A stretch of DNA of 21,072 nt, taken from assembly GCA_030603265.1 (NCBI GenBank), contig JAUVYD010000003.1, forward strand, positions 1 to 21,072, given 5' to 3'. The notes beneath the pieces are model-generated. The model was not told where the DNA came from. It ran no database searches and saw nothing but the letters and a program-made list of their open reading frames with translations. Origin of the DNA: Dehalococcoidia bacterium. GTDB lineage: Bacteria; Chloroflexota; Dehalococcoidia; GIF9; AB-539-J10. Position numbers and translations under genes: made by a program. Positions 7,924-14,498 of the stretch are shown piece after piece. The stretch's first letter is position 1. Each line of letters opens with the position of its first letter.

Positions 7924-8361
7924 CTACCTGGAAGGCTGCTCCTTGAGCGTGGCAGTGTTCCGCTCAATCCGCCGCAGATAGCTATCAAGCGCGCGCAACT
8001 CATCTTCACTGAAACCGGCGGTCAGTCCAGTGCTCCACTCCTCCATCGCCTCTATCATGGCACGGGCGAGTTGCTTGCCTCCGGGTGTGAGGCACAACCG
8101 GTAGCAGCGCCTATCCTCTGTGCAACGCTCTCGTGAGACGTAGCCGAGGTTGACGAGCCTCTTCACTGCGTGGGCAACAGTGGTCTTGTCGAGTCCCGTC
8201 TCGACGCTCAAGTCCTCCTGTCTCAGACCCTCCACGTCGTGCAGGTGATGAACGAAGCGGAGGAGGCGCGGCTCCATGCCAAGCTCGCCGAGACGCTCGC
8301 GCATGAACGCGTGCCAGGCACGGTGAATGACGAAGAACCACTTGTCAAATGAGTCCTTCAC
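7924..8361 (-). CDS. MarR-family transcriptional regulator
   Basis: A 145-residue winged-helix regulator of typical MarR length. A helical dimerisation start (FDKWFFVIHRAWHAFM) leads to the helix-turn-helix (LRQEDLSVETGLDKTTVAHAVKRLVNLGYV, about residues 46-76), the wing with the basic beta-hairpin RERCTEDRRCYRLCLTPGG, and C-terminal dimerisation helices. The GTG start at 8361 has GGAGGT 5 nt upstream. It lies 23 bp after the MATE transporter stop on the same strand, so it is the second gene of an operon. MarR proteins encoded with efflux pumps usually repress their own operon and are released by the drug or metabolite exported; that role is inferred here from position and from a palindrome ahead of the transporter. 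Confidence 0.92.
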   Translation of the reverse strand: MKDSFDKWFFVIHRAWHAFMRERLGELGMEPRLLRFVHHLHDVEGLRQEDLSVETGLDKTTVAHAVKRLVNLGYVSRERCTEDRRCYRLCLTPGGKQLARAMIEAMEEWSTGLTAGFSEDELRALDSYLRRIERNTATLKEQPSR

Positions 8362-8384
8362 GCTTCACCTCCAGTCATCTGCCA

Positions 8385-9782
8385 TCAGTCACCAGACACC
8401 GGCTTCGGGGCCAGAGCTCTTCTCCTGAAGTCACGCAGCAGCGGGACAAGCATCGCCGCCACGAGTATGAACGAGAGGCTATCCGCCAGAGGGAAGGCCA
8501 GCCACACGCCATCAGCCTGCAAGAAGCGGGGCAGAACAAGGACCAGCGGAATGAGGAACAGGACCTGGCGTGAGGTGGAGGTCACAATCGACTTCCTCAC
8601 CATCCCCAGGGCCTGGAAGACAGTGGAGCCTACAATCTGGAAACCAACCAGGAAGAAGAGCACAAACATGCGCTCGGCCGCGTGGACACCTTGCTCAATC
8701 AGCACCGGGTCGGTCGTAAAGACCCGGACAATGGGCCCTGGCGCCAGCGCAAGAAGCAGGAAGCCAATCGTTGCAACACCGGACGCCACGACAAGAGCAA
8801 ACTTCGTCACATCGAAGGCCCTGTCGAACCGCCTGGCGCCATAGCTGAAGCCCAGTATCGGCTGCAGCCCCTGCGCGATGCCCATCAGGGGCATCGCTGC
8901 AAACATCATCGCCCTGTTCGCAATGCCGAACGCAGCGATGGCCATATCTCCGCTGTAGAATCCAAGCGTCCTGTTGATGATGAGCACGATGAAGCTGGCC
9001 GCACCCATTCTCACGAAGGCAGGAGCCCCAACCGCCAGTATCTCCGTCGAGAGTCTCCTGTCGATCCTCAACGATGCCCGTCTCAGCCGCAACGTGCTCT
9101 TCCCCGAGAGGAAGTAGCGGATGATGTAGACGGTCGTGACGACCTGCGAGATAACCGTCGCGATTGCTGCGCCCTTCACTCCCATATGAAGCATGAAGAT
9201 GAACACGGGGTCAAGAATGATGTTGATTCCCGCACCAAGAATCATGGTCACCATCGCGACTCGCGCATTGCCCTCGGCACGGGCTATGTTGTTGATGCCC
9301 ATGGAGAACATCGCGAAGGAAGCACCGATCAGCACCACCTCCAGGTACTCCTTCGCATGGGGGTAGACCGACTCAGATGCCCCGAACAACCCCAGCAGCG
9401 CGGAGATATTCGGCACAGTCACGAGTGTCACCACCACTCCGGCCACAACGGTCAGTCCGACTGCGTTGCCCAGGGTCAACTCAGCCTTCTTCAGGTCACC
9501 GGCTCCAAGATTCCTGGACACGACCGACGCAGCCCCTATTCCCACCATCTGGCCCATCGCTATCAGGAACATCATCGCGGGAAACGCCATCGTTACGGCT
9601 GCGATACCGATGGATCCCACTCCCCGACCAATGTAGATGGTGTCCACGACGTTGTAGAGCGCCATCGTGAACATGCCGGCCATGGCCGGCAGCGAAAGCT
9701 TCCAGAGAAGCGATTTCACCGGCTCATTCGCGAGCATCTCCTGGCGAGCGATGGCAGCCGTGCGCGCGCTTTCGAGTTCCAT
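8385..9782 (-). CDS. MATE-family multidrug/metabolite efflux transporter
   Basis: A 465-residue integral membrane protein with about 12 hydrophobic segments in two similar halves. Typical MATE features are LPAMAGMFTMALYNVVDTIYIGRGVG at the first helix, MGQMVGIGAASVVSRNLGAG in the first repeat, GINIILDPVFIFML, and in the second half LMGIAQGLQPILGFSYGA. MATE proteins export cationic drugs or metabolites using a Na+ or H+ gradient; the substrate is not evident. The ATG at 9782 (MELESARTA) is preferred. No Shine-Dalgarno sequence is visible before it, and a TTG 39 nt upstream at 9821 is also in frame but would add residues unlike the family. It is the first gene of the MATE-MarR operon and is divergent from the surface-protein gene at 9969. 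Confidence 0.93.
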   Translation of the reverse strand: MELESARTAAIARQEMLANEPVKSLLWKLSLPAMAGMFTMALYNVVDTIYIGRGVGSIGIAAVTMAFPAMMFLIAMGQMVGIGAASVVSRNLGAGDLKKAELTLGNAVGLTVVAGVVVTLVTVPNISALLGLFGASESVYPHAKEYLEVVLIGASFAMFSMGINNIARAEGNARVAMVTMILGAGINIILDPVFIFMLHMGVKGAAIATVISQVVTTVYIIRYFLSGKSTLRLRRASLRIDRRLSTEILAVGAPAFVRMGAASFIVLIINRTLGFYSGDMAIAAFGIANRAMMFAAMPLMGIAQGLQPILGFSYGARRFDRAFDVTKFALVVASGVATIGFLLLALAPGPIVRVFTTDPVLIEQGVHAAERMFVLFFLVGFQIVGSTVFQALGMVRKSIVTSTSRQVLFLIPLVLVLPRFLQADGVWLAFPLADSLSFILVAAMLVPLLRDFRRRALAPKPVSGD

Positions 9783-9804
9783 TGGAAGGAGAAGTGTACC
9801 CGAA

Positions 9805-9817
9805 ATTGGTTGCCAAT
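9805..9817. promoter_or_regulatory. Palindrome upstream of MATE-MarR operon, candidate MarR operator
   Basis: ATTGG and CCAAT are separated by TTG, 23 nt before the MATE ATG. MarR proteins often bind TTG-N-CAA type inverted repeats overlapping their own promoter. Weak minus-strand boxes (TTGTAT at 9822-9817 and TACACT at 9799-9794, 17 nt apart) would place the palindrome within the spacer and give an almost leaderless mRNA. Inference only. Confidence 0.35.
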
Positions 9818-9862
9818 ACAACTAATATGTGTAGCCGAGTGCCCCACCTACAGCTACGTGAT

Positions 9863-9892
9863 TTGACAACAGGCAAGATTCGGTTGTAGATT
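9863..9892 (+). promoter_or_regulatory. Sigma70-like promoter for the surface-protein gene
   Basis: A perfect TTGACA (9863-9868) and TAGATT (9887-9892, 4/6) are separated by 18 nt. Transcription would start near 9899, about 70 nt before the ATG at 9969. Confidence 0.5.
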
Positions 9893-9968
9893 CACGGCAT
9901 ACGTAGGGCCAGCACGCCCGCACGTGACGCAGAAATGTCGGGCCGCAGGCGTGCAGCTATGTTTTGCC

Positions 9969-11261
9969 ATGAGAGAAACCGCCAATCGCCTGATGCTCAG
10001 GCGCATACTGCCGATACTTGCCGTCTCCCTCTTCCTGACGCTTGCGTTGCCGCCTTCGGTCGCGGATGCCGCGTGCAGGGGCGGCCGCTGTCCTGCGGGC
10101 GAAGATGACGATTTCGACCGCAAAGTGCAGGTGAATATCACTCTCACTGTAGTCCCCGAAGAGGCAGGGATTATCGAGGTTGATGGAGATGAACTGGAGA
10201 CCGGAGTGTTCGAGGCAACACAGGGCGACATGGTGGTGCTTGAGGCGGTGCCCGCTTCCGGATACGAGTTCGATTGCTGGAGCGGCTCGCTGAGCAGCAC
10301 GGACAACCCGCTTGAGACACCCTTCTACAACCACAAGAGCATCACGGCGAACTTCGTCAGAGACGAAGACGAGGCGGACAGTGCGCCTGATGACGAGAGC
10401 GCACTCGTGGTACGCATCCCGAATGGAACAACAGCCAGGGACGCGGATGGAGACGAGGTCACAGACGTATCCGTTGACGTGAGGCAACCACACGACGTGC
10501 CCGATGATAGAGTCATGGTGAACCAGGTATTCGACCTCGGGCCCGACGGGGCCACGTTCGACCCGCCTCTCCCGGTTGTGCTCCCATATGACCCCTGGGA
10601 ACTTCCCGACGGTGTCCGGGAAGGTGAACTTCGCGTTGCGTACTATGACGATGCAAGCGACACGTGGGTGGAACTCCCATCAGTCGTGGACCAGGACAAC
10701 ATGACGGTGACCGCAGACATCAGCCATTTCACCGAGTTCAGCGTTCTTGCGCCGAAGCCCGAGTCCGGCGCGCTCTCTCTCACGGCCCCCGGGTTCAGTA
10801 TCAGCTCACTGGCCATCGCGCCGGCAGCGCCCCGGGTGGGCGACACGGTCACCGTCAGCGTGGTGGCGAGATACGACGGCAGCGATGCCGAAGGGAGTTC
10901 CGCGCTCATCCTGAGCGTCAACGGAGAGACAGCCCAGGTGGTGCGCGTCACGCTGGCCGGGGGAGAAAGCAAGACTGTGGAATTCGTGGTGTCGCCGCAG
11001 AGCGAAGCGACCTACAACGTGGATGTGAACGGCGTCGGAGGAACTTTCTCCGTGGCTGCAACTGCTCCGCCGGAGGCTCTGAGTCAGGCGGTTGCGCTTG
11101 CCGAGCAGGACTCGTCTGCGTTTCCCGGAATCAGCCTGCCGGGTTGGCCGGCACCGGGCTGGCAACCTGGCGCCCTGATAGTCGGCGCAGCCGTATTGGG
11201 GCTTCTCATTCTCGTCCCGCTGCTCAGAAGACGGTACCTGCGCTACCGCTACGATATCTGA
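9969..11261 (+). CDS. Exported membrane-anchored surface protein: InlB-like repeat, ZU5-like and CARDB-like domains
   Basis: A 430-residue exported protein. A basic, hydrophobic signal peptide (about residues 1-34, ending VADA-A) is followed by an acidic linker with two cysteines. About residues 53-122 form a single divergent InlB-type beta-repeat (VLEAVPASGYEFDCWSGSL ... SITANF). About 140-258 resemble a ZU5-like domain, with the tell-tale DLGPDGATFDPPLPVVLPYD and the closing HFTEFSVLA. About 270-355 look like a CARDB adhesion domain (PRVGDTVTVSVVARYDG ... NVDVNGVGGTF). A Pro/Gly linker leads to one C-terminal helix (about 402-419) and a basic tail RRRYLRYRYDI, giving an outward-facing protein anchored at its C-terminus. 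Likely structural or adhesive; no catalytic motif is seen. The ATG at 9969 lacks a clear Shine-Dalgarno; an ATG at 9993 would also keep the signal peptide. Confidence 0.85.
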   Translation: MRETANRLMLRRILPILAVSLFLTLALPPSVADAACRGGRCPAGEDDDFDRKVQVNITLTVVPEEAGIIEVDGDELETGVFEATQGDMVVLEAVPASGYEFDCWSGSLSSTDNPLETPFYNHKSITANFVRDEDEADSAPDDESALVVRIPNGTTARDADGDEVTDVSVDVRQPHDVPDDRVMVNQVFDLGPDGATFDPPLPVVLPYDPWELPDGVREGELRVAYYDDASDTWVELPSVVDQDNMTVTADISHFTEFSVLAPKPESGALSLTAPGFSISSLAIAPAAPRVGDTVTVSVVARYDGSDAEGSSALILSVNGETAQVVRVTLAGGESKTVEFVVSPQSEATYNVDVNGVGGTFSVAATAPPEALSQAVALAEQDSSAFPGISLPGWPAPGWQPGALIVGAAVLGLLILVPLLRRRYLRYRYDI

Positions 11262-11313
11262 TGTCCGCCGGTTGGACGGGCCGCAGCAAGGACTCGCTCG
11301 AAATGCGTTGTTC

Positions 11314-12549
11314 CTAGCGCCCTATGAGATCCCTCGTCGAGTCCCACATCTCACGTCGAGCATCATCCCGCACACACATCACCAGGGCAGGGTCGGCATC
11401 ACAGGCCGCACAGAGAGCTTCTATCACGTCCTCCTCCGTCGGAGGACAACCCGTCGCCGTGGGCCAGTCATTGTCAATGTCGGCACTGCATTCGCCAATC
11501 ACAGCGACCTTATCGCCGGCATCGAACTCTTCGGGGGCACCGATAACGATTGTCAGTCCGTTCATCTCCTGCTCGTATCCAGACGCCTTCAGATACCGCA
11601 GGGCACTCTCAAGTTCAGCGATGCAGCCACCACACAACCGCGGGCCCTGGACAACCTCGACGCCGGGATAAGCATCCAGCAAGGCCTCGAACGCCGGCCT
11701 GAAACATTCGGCGTGAGCGATGATAGATTCACCCACTACATCCACGTCGCCAATGCCACTCACTTCGCCTTCCCATTGTGTCATCTCCCGCAGGTACATC
11801 ACCGAGTCAGGGTCCACTCCCATAAGGGCGCAGCCGACGAGGTCAGTCGCAAGGGCATCTCTCCCTGCGAGAATCAGCCCCATCAGTCTCGAGTCCTCAG
11901 GGAAACGCCAGCGCCCTTCCATGGCAACGCTTGCGTCGACAACTGCGAAGGACGGACGCAGCACTGAGAAGAGGTCAAGCAGGGTGTTGTTGATGCCGAG
12001 CATGTGTCCTGCGCGCTTCTCCGTCCCCGGCAGCACGCCGTACATGTTCTTCAGGGCAATCGTGGCGTTCGCCCTGTTGTGAGTCTTGAGTACAGGAACA
12101 CTGATGACCACGTCACTCTCGAGTACTGTCCTGGCCACCAGAACCCTGTCCATTGCACGAGGCTCCGGAACCTCAACGGGGACCGCGATATCCGAGTTGA
12201 GATAGACGCATCGAACGCCCAGCCGCTGAGCGACTCCCGCAGTGCCCGAGACAGTGAAGACCTCCTCCGTGCTGCAGCTCCCATCATCATAGCCGACTGA
12301 GGCGCCCTCAGCTATCGTCACCGAGGCAGGACCACAGTCCAGCACTGCCTTTGTGACGGCCTCCGTTACACGCGCATCGGCAACCATGCCACTCCCCGAG
12401 GGGAAGGGTTTGCACAGATTGGGCTTTACAAGCACCCTGGAGTCCGACCTGATGAGGTCTGAGAGACCCCCTGCCTGCTCTATAGCCTCTCGCACGGCTG
12501 CTTCGAAGTCACAGTCCACTATCTTGACGATACTCACTCTCTGTCTCAT
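11314..12549 (-). CDS. DUF362 family protein
   Basis: A 411-residue DUF362 protein of unknown function. The N-terminal half carries the family pattern: RVSIVKI, a first helix EAAVREAIEQAGGL, VLVKPNLCKPFPSGSGMVADARVTEAV, VISVPVLKTHNRANATIALKNMYGVLPG, then AVVDASVAMEG and ALATDLVGCALMGVDP. The C-terminal part adds RLCGGCIAEL and GECSADID...ATGCPPTEEDV, a Cys pattern (CGGC, GEC, GCPP) seen in some DUF362 relatives that may bind metal or an Fe-S centre; a classical ferredoxin CxxCxxC is absent. The ATG at 12549 has AGGAG 6 nt upstream. It starts 62 bp after the yjbQ stop on the same strand, so the two are probably one operon. A short remnant of a second DUF362 gene lies at 13768-13857. Confidence 0.88.
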   Translation of the reverse strand: MRQRVSIVKIVDCDFEAAVREAIEQAGGLSDLIRSDSRVLVKPNLCKPFPSGSGMVADARVTEAVTKAVLDCGPASVTIAEGASVGYDDGSCSTEEVFTVSGTAGVAQRLGVRCVYLNSDIAVPVEVPEPRAMDRVLVARTVLESDVVISVPVLKTHNRANATIALKNMYGVLPGTEKRAGHMLGINNTLLDLFSVLRPSFAVVDASVAMEGRWRFPEDSRLMGLILAGRDALATDLVGCALMGVDPDSVMYLREMTQWEGEVSGIGDVDVVGESIIAHAECFRPAFEALLDAYPGVEVVQGPRLCGGCIAELESALRYLKASGYEQEMNGLTIVIGAPEEFDAGDKVAVIGECSADIDNDWPTATGCPPTEEDVIEALCAACDADPALVMCVRDDARREMWDSTRDLIGR

Positions 12550-12611
12550 CTTTCACTCCTGCTATCCGTGTTGCGCCCCCCATCAGGGAATCCCGTATCA
12601 GAGAGCACGCG

Positions 12612-13025
12612 CTACTCGCCGATGGCTTTCACAACTACCCGCTTCTTCCTTCGTCCATCGAACTCCGCGTAGTACACCTGTTGCCACGGACCCAGGTCGA
12701 GGCGCCCGTCAGTGATAGGCACAATGACCTCGTGGTGAATCAGGAGGCTCTTGAGATGCGCGTCGCCATTCATTTCACCGGTGCCGTGGTGCCGGTAGTC
12801 CGGTCGATACGGGGCCAGCTTCTCCAGCCACTCCTCGATGTCCTCAATAAGCCCCGACTCGGCATCATTCACATACACTCCTGCCGTTATGTGCATCGCC
12901 GAGACGAGGACGAAGCCTTCCTTGATTCCACTGCCCGCCACAACCCTCTCTACCTCGCCCGTAATGTTCACATACTCATGTTCATGCCGGGTATTGAACC
13001 ACAGGTATTCAGTTGCCGATTTCAT
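12612..13025 (-). CDS. yjbQ: YjbQ family (UPF0047) protein
   Basis: A 137-residue protein of standard UPF0047 length. Family marks are the N-terminal beta-rich part with NTRHEHEYVNITGEVERVV, VLVSAMHITAGVYVND, the conserved HHGTGEMNGDAHLKSLLI, and DGRLDLGPWQQVYYAEFDGRRKKRVVV near the end. The His and Asp residues of these stretches form the presumed metal site. E. coli YjbQ has weak thiamine-phosphate synthase activity, but the true role is unsettled. The ATG at 13025 is chosen because GGAGG (13034-13030) lies 4 nt upstream and the family sequence starts there, although the frame is open further upstream. A good promoter (13088-13059) precedes it, and the DUF362 gene follows 62 bp downstream. 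Confidence 0.92.
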   Translation of the reverse strand: MKSATEYLWFNTRHEHEYVNITGEVERVVAGSGIKEGFVLVSAMHITAGVYVNDAESGLIEDIEEWLEKLAPYRPDYRHHGTGEMNGDAHLKSLLIHHEVIVPITDGRLDLGPWQQVYYAEFDGRRKKRVVVKAIGE

Positions 13026-13058
13026 CTTGCCTCCGTGCGCCGGTCGCCGACGTACAAC

Positions 13059-13088
13059 ATGATACCCGCCGCACATCTATGGTGTCGA
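13059..13088 (-). promoter_or_regulatory. Sigma70-like promoter for the yjbQ-DUF362 operon
   Basis: On the minus strand TCGACA (13088-13083, 5/6) and TATCAT (13064-13059, 5/6) are separated by 18 nt. The predicted start near 13052 leaves a leader of about 27 nt with the GGAGG. Confidence 0.5.
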
Positions 13089-13123
13089 TACATCCGGCAT
13101 GCGGGAATGGATGTGCCCGACAC
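13082..13123. promoter_or_regulatory. Two-step inverted repeat between yjbQ and the divergent phosphoesterase gene
   Basis: GTGTCG (13082-13087) pairs with CGACAC (13118-13123) and ACATCC (13090-13095) with GGATGT (13109-13114), around a 13-nt centre containing GGCATGC. The left arm covers the -35 box of the yjbQ promoter. It could be an operator for both directions; only the symmetry is directly seen. Confidence 0.35.
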
Positions 13124-13190
13124 GCTATGGTATTGTGAACGACCCGAAAGATGCTGCTTCAGGCTTCTTGAGGGATGAAAGGAGAGCGCC

Positions 13191-13655
13191 GTGGGCAACA
13201 CCATCGTTGCACTGTCTGACTCACATACGAGCACGCTCAGCAAGCTACCGGCCGCGCTGCGTCAGGCCCTGGAGGGCGCAGACCTCATCATTCACGCGGG
13301 CGACCACACAGAGAGCTCACTCCTGGATGAGCTCAAACAGCTCGGCGACGTGCTCGCAGTGGCCGGCAACATGGACTCAACCGCAATCAAGGTGCAGCTC
13401 CCGCGCCGACAGCTGGTCACCTTCGGAGGGAAGACGATTGGCCTCACACACGGCTCGGGTGCCCCGTGGGGAATAGCACAGAGAGTCAGGAAGACGTTCC
13501 CTGAAGACCCTGACCTCATAGTCTTCGGGCATTCACACGTATCTTTCACCAGAGTCGTGGCAGGCGTATTGATGGTCAACCCGGGCGCGGCCCGCAGCAG
13601 CTACGCCGTGATACGTCTTGGCGAGGAAATTGAGGCAGAGATAGTCCCTGTCTGA
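13191..13655 (+). CDS. YfcE/MJ0936-type metallophosphoesterase
   Basis: A 154-residue calcineurin-like phosphoesterase of the small YfcE/MJ0936 group, which act as phosphodiesterases in vitro. All metal motifs are present: SDSH with Asp10 and His12, HAGDHTE with Asp38, GNMD with Asn60, THGSG and FGHSH near the end, followed by the usual NPGAARS. It lacks a signal peptide, so it is cytoplasmic; the physiological substrate is unknown. The GTG start at 13191 has GGAG at 13181-13184, 6 nt upstream. It is divergent from yjbQ across a 165-bp spacer holding an inverted repeat; no convincing plus-strand promoter was found there. Confidence 0.92.
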   Translation: MGNTIVALSDSHTSTLSKLPAALRQALEGADLIIHAGDHTESSLLDELKQLGDVLAVAGNMDSTAIKVQLPRRQLVTFGGKTIGLTHGSGAPWGIAQRVRKTFPEDPDLIVFGHSHVSFTRVVAGVLMVNPGAARSSYAVIRLGEEIEAEIVPV

Positions 13656-14053
13656 GGTTGCTCCGAAGAACGCGGAGAACTCAGGACACCGACTCTGCTC
13701 TGCAGACTACGACTCCAGTGATTCCCTGCTGGATTGCCACATGTCCTCTCAGGTCCGGTCGCGCACCTCAAGGACCTGTGGCGAGGCAGGCGGCGTCGCG
13801 GACCGCCTGCTCGATATCGTTGTCCCTCACACTCGCGACAGCAACCGTTGGCTTCATGAGCGTGTCTTTCCCTCCTTGACCGTGTGACGAGAGCTCGCGT
13901 AATCCTGCGGCCCAGCGTATCCAGCGAGTCGCGTCATGTCAAAGTCAGCCTGCGGCTGCCAGTGACAAGCCGCAAGCGCGAGCGATGAGCATCTTCGCAG
14001 GGACAGGAAACCCCTCCCCTGCGCAATCCTGTCAGCCGGCAAGGAACGGATGG
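13656..14053. other. Intergenic stretch without an intact gene
   Basis: Apart from the DUF362 remnant (13768-13857) I see no coding signal. A minus-strand TTGACA (13942-13937) followed after 17 nt by the poor TACGCT may be the decayed promoter of that remnant. Confidence 0.5.
13768..13857 (-). pseudogene. Remnant of a second DUF362 gene (N-terminal 29 codons)
   Basis: From an ATG at 13857 the minus strand reads MKPTVAVASVRDNDIEQAVR and then DAACLATGP before a stop. This matches the start of the intact DUF362 protein at 12549 (RVSIVKIVDCDFEAAVREAI, then EQAGGL) in length, strand-helix pattern and key residues. The expected next strand (VLVKPN) is missing in all three frames downstream, so the rest is deleted or decayed. 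AAGGAGGG lies 12 nt upstream of the ATG. It could instead be a chance resemblance, given its shortness. Confidence 0.45.
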
Positions 14054-14172
14054 CTAGGAGCCTGTCGGAAAAACAGCCCCCTTGGTATTGATACGAAGGG
14101 AGCAGTTCAGCCATGTCGCGCTGTCGACACGCCACTCATTATCACCATTCATGGTCGAGTCCCCTGGTGCAG

Positions 14173-14194
14173 GGGCGGACCTCTGTGTCCGCCC
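14173..14194 (+). repeat. Palindromic repeat, type A, copy 1
   Basis: GGGCGGAC and GTCCGCCC form a perfect 8-bp stem with the 6-nt loop CTCTGT. It is preceded by GCAGG and followed by GCC, close to the flanks of the other copies. Confidence 0.8.
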
Positions 14195-14231
14195 GCCGAT
14201 GGAATGGTGGTACCGTGGTGGTCCCCTGTAG

Positions 14232-14253
14232 GGGCAGGCTCCCATGCCTGCCC
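14232..14253 (+). repeat. Palindromic repeat, type B, copy 1
   Basis: GGGCAGGC and GCCTGCCC form a perfect 8-bp stem with loop TCCCAT. Upstream flank TGTAG and downstream flank GTC match the type A copies. Relative to type A, two base pairs of the stem are swapped with pairing kept. Confidence 0.8.
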
Positions 14254-14281
14254 GTCGGGGTTGGGTAGTGTTCCATTGTAG

Positions 14282-14303
14282 GGGCGGACCTCTGTGTCCG
14301 CCC
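14282..14303 (+). repeat. Palindromic repeat, type A, copy 2
   Basis: Identical to the core at 14173-14194 (8-bp stem, loop CTCTGT), with the upstream flank TTGTAG and downstream flank GCC. Confidence 0.8.
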
Positions 14304-14373
14304 GCCACGGGTTTATGCACCGTCAGCGGTTGGCTGCACCAACACCTCCACCTGCATCCATCTCCCCCACCAC

Positions 14374-14395
14374 GGGCAGGCATGGGAGCCTGCCC
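14374..14395 (-). repeat. Palindromic repeat, type B, copy 2, inverted
   Basis: On the minus strand this reads GGGCAGGC, loop TCCCAT, GCCTGCCC, with the flank TGTAG before it: the same core as 14232-14253 in opposite orientation. Stem perfect over 8 bp. Confidence 0.8.
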
Positions 14396-14498
14396 CTACA
14401 TTTCGCGCTTCGCGCACTCCCTGCCTTCGTGAAGTGGCGCACCAACCCTGCCCTACGCTGTGTAGCCTCACCGTCAGTGTGGTTATTCCGACAGACGG

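Noticed and set aside
8682..9866. Long plus-strand open frame opposite the MATE gene
   Set aside because: Product is rich in His, Arg, Asp and Gly with no family pattern and no ribosome-binding site; it is the mirror of a clear transporter in GC-rich DNA.
10664..11317. 217-codon plus-strand frame overlapping the surface-protein gene
   Set aside because: Arg/Gly-rich product in a second frame of a well-supported gene.
13100..13190. Plus-strand promoter for the YfcE-type gene (TATTGT or TATGGT as -10)
   Set aside because: No acceptable -35 at 16-18 nt; not reported as a feature.
14173..14395. CRISPR-like array
   Set aside because: Units are palindromes of two types in both orientations with irregular spacing (59, 50 and 92 nt between starts); no cas gene is present.
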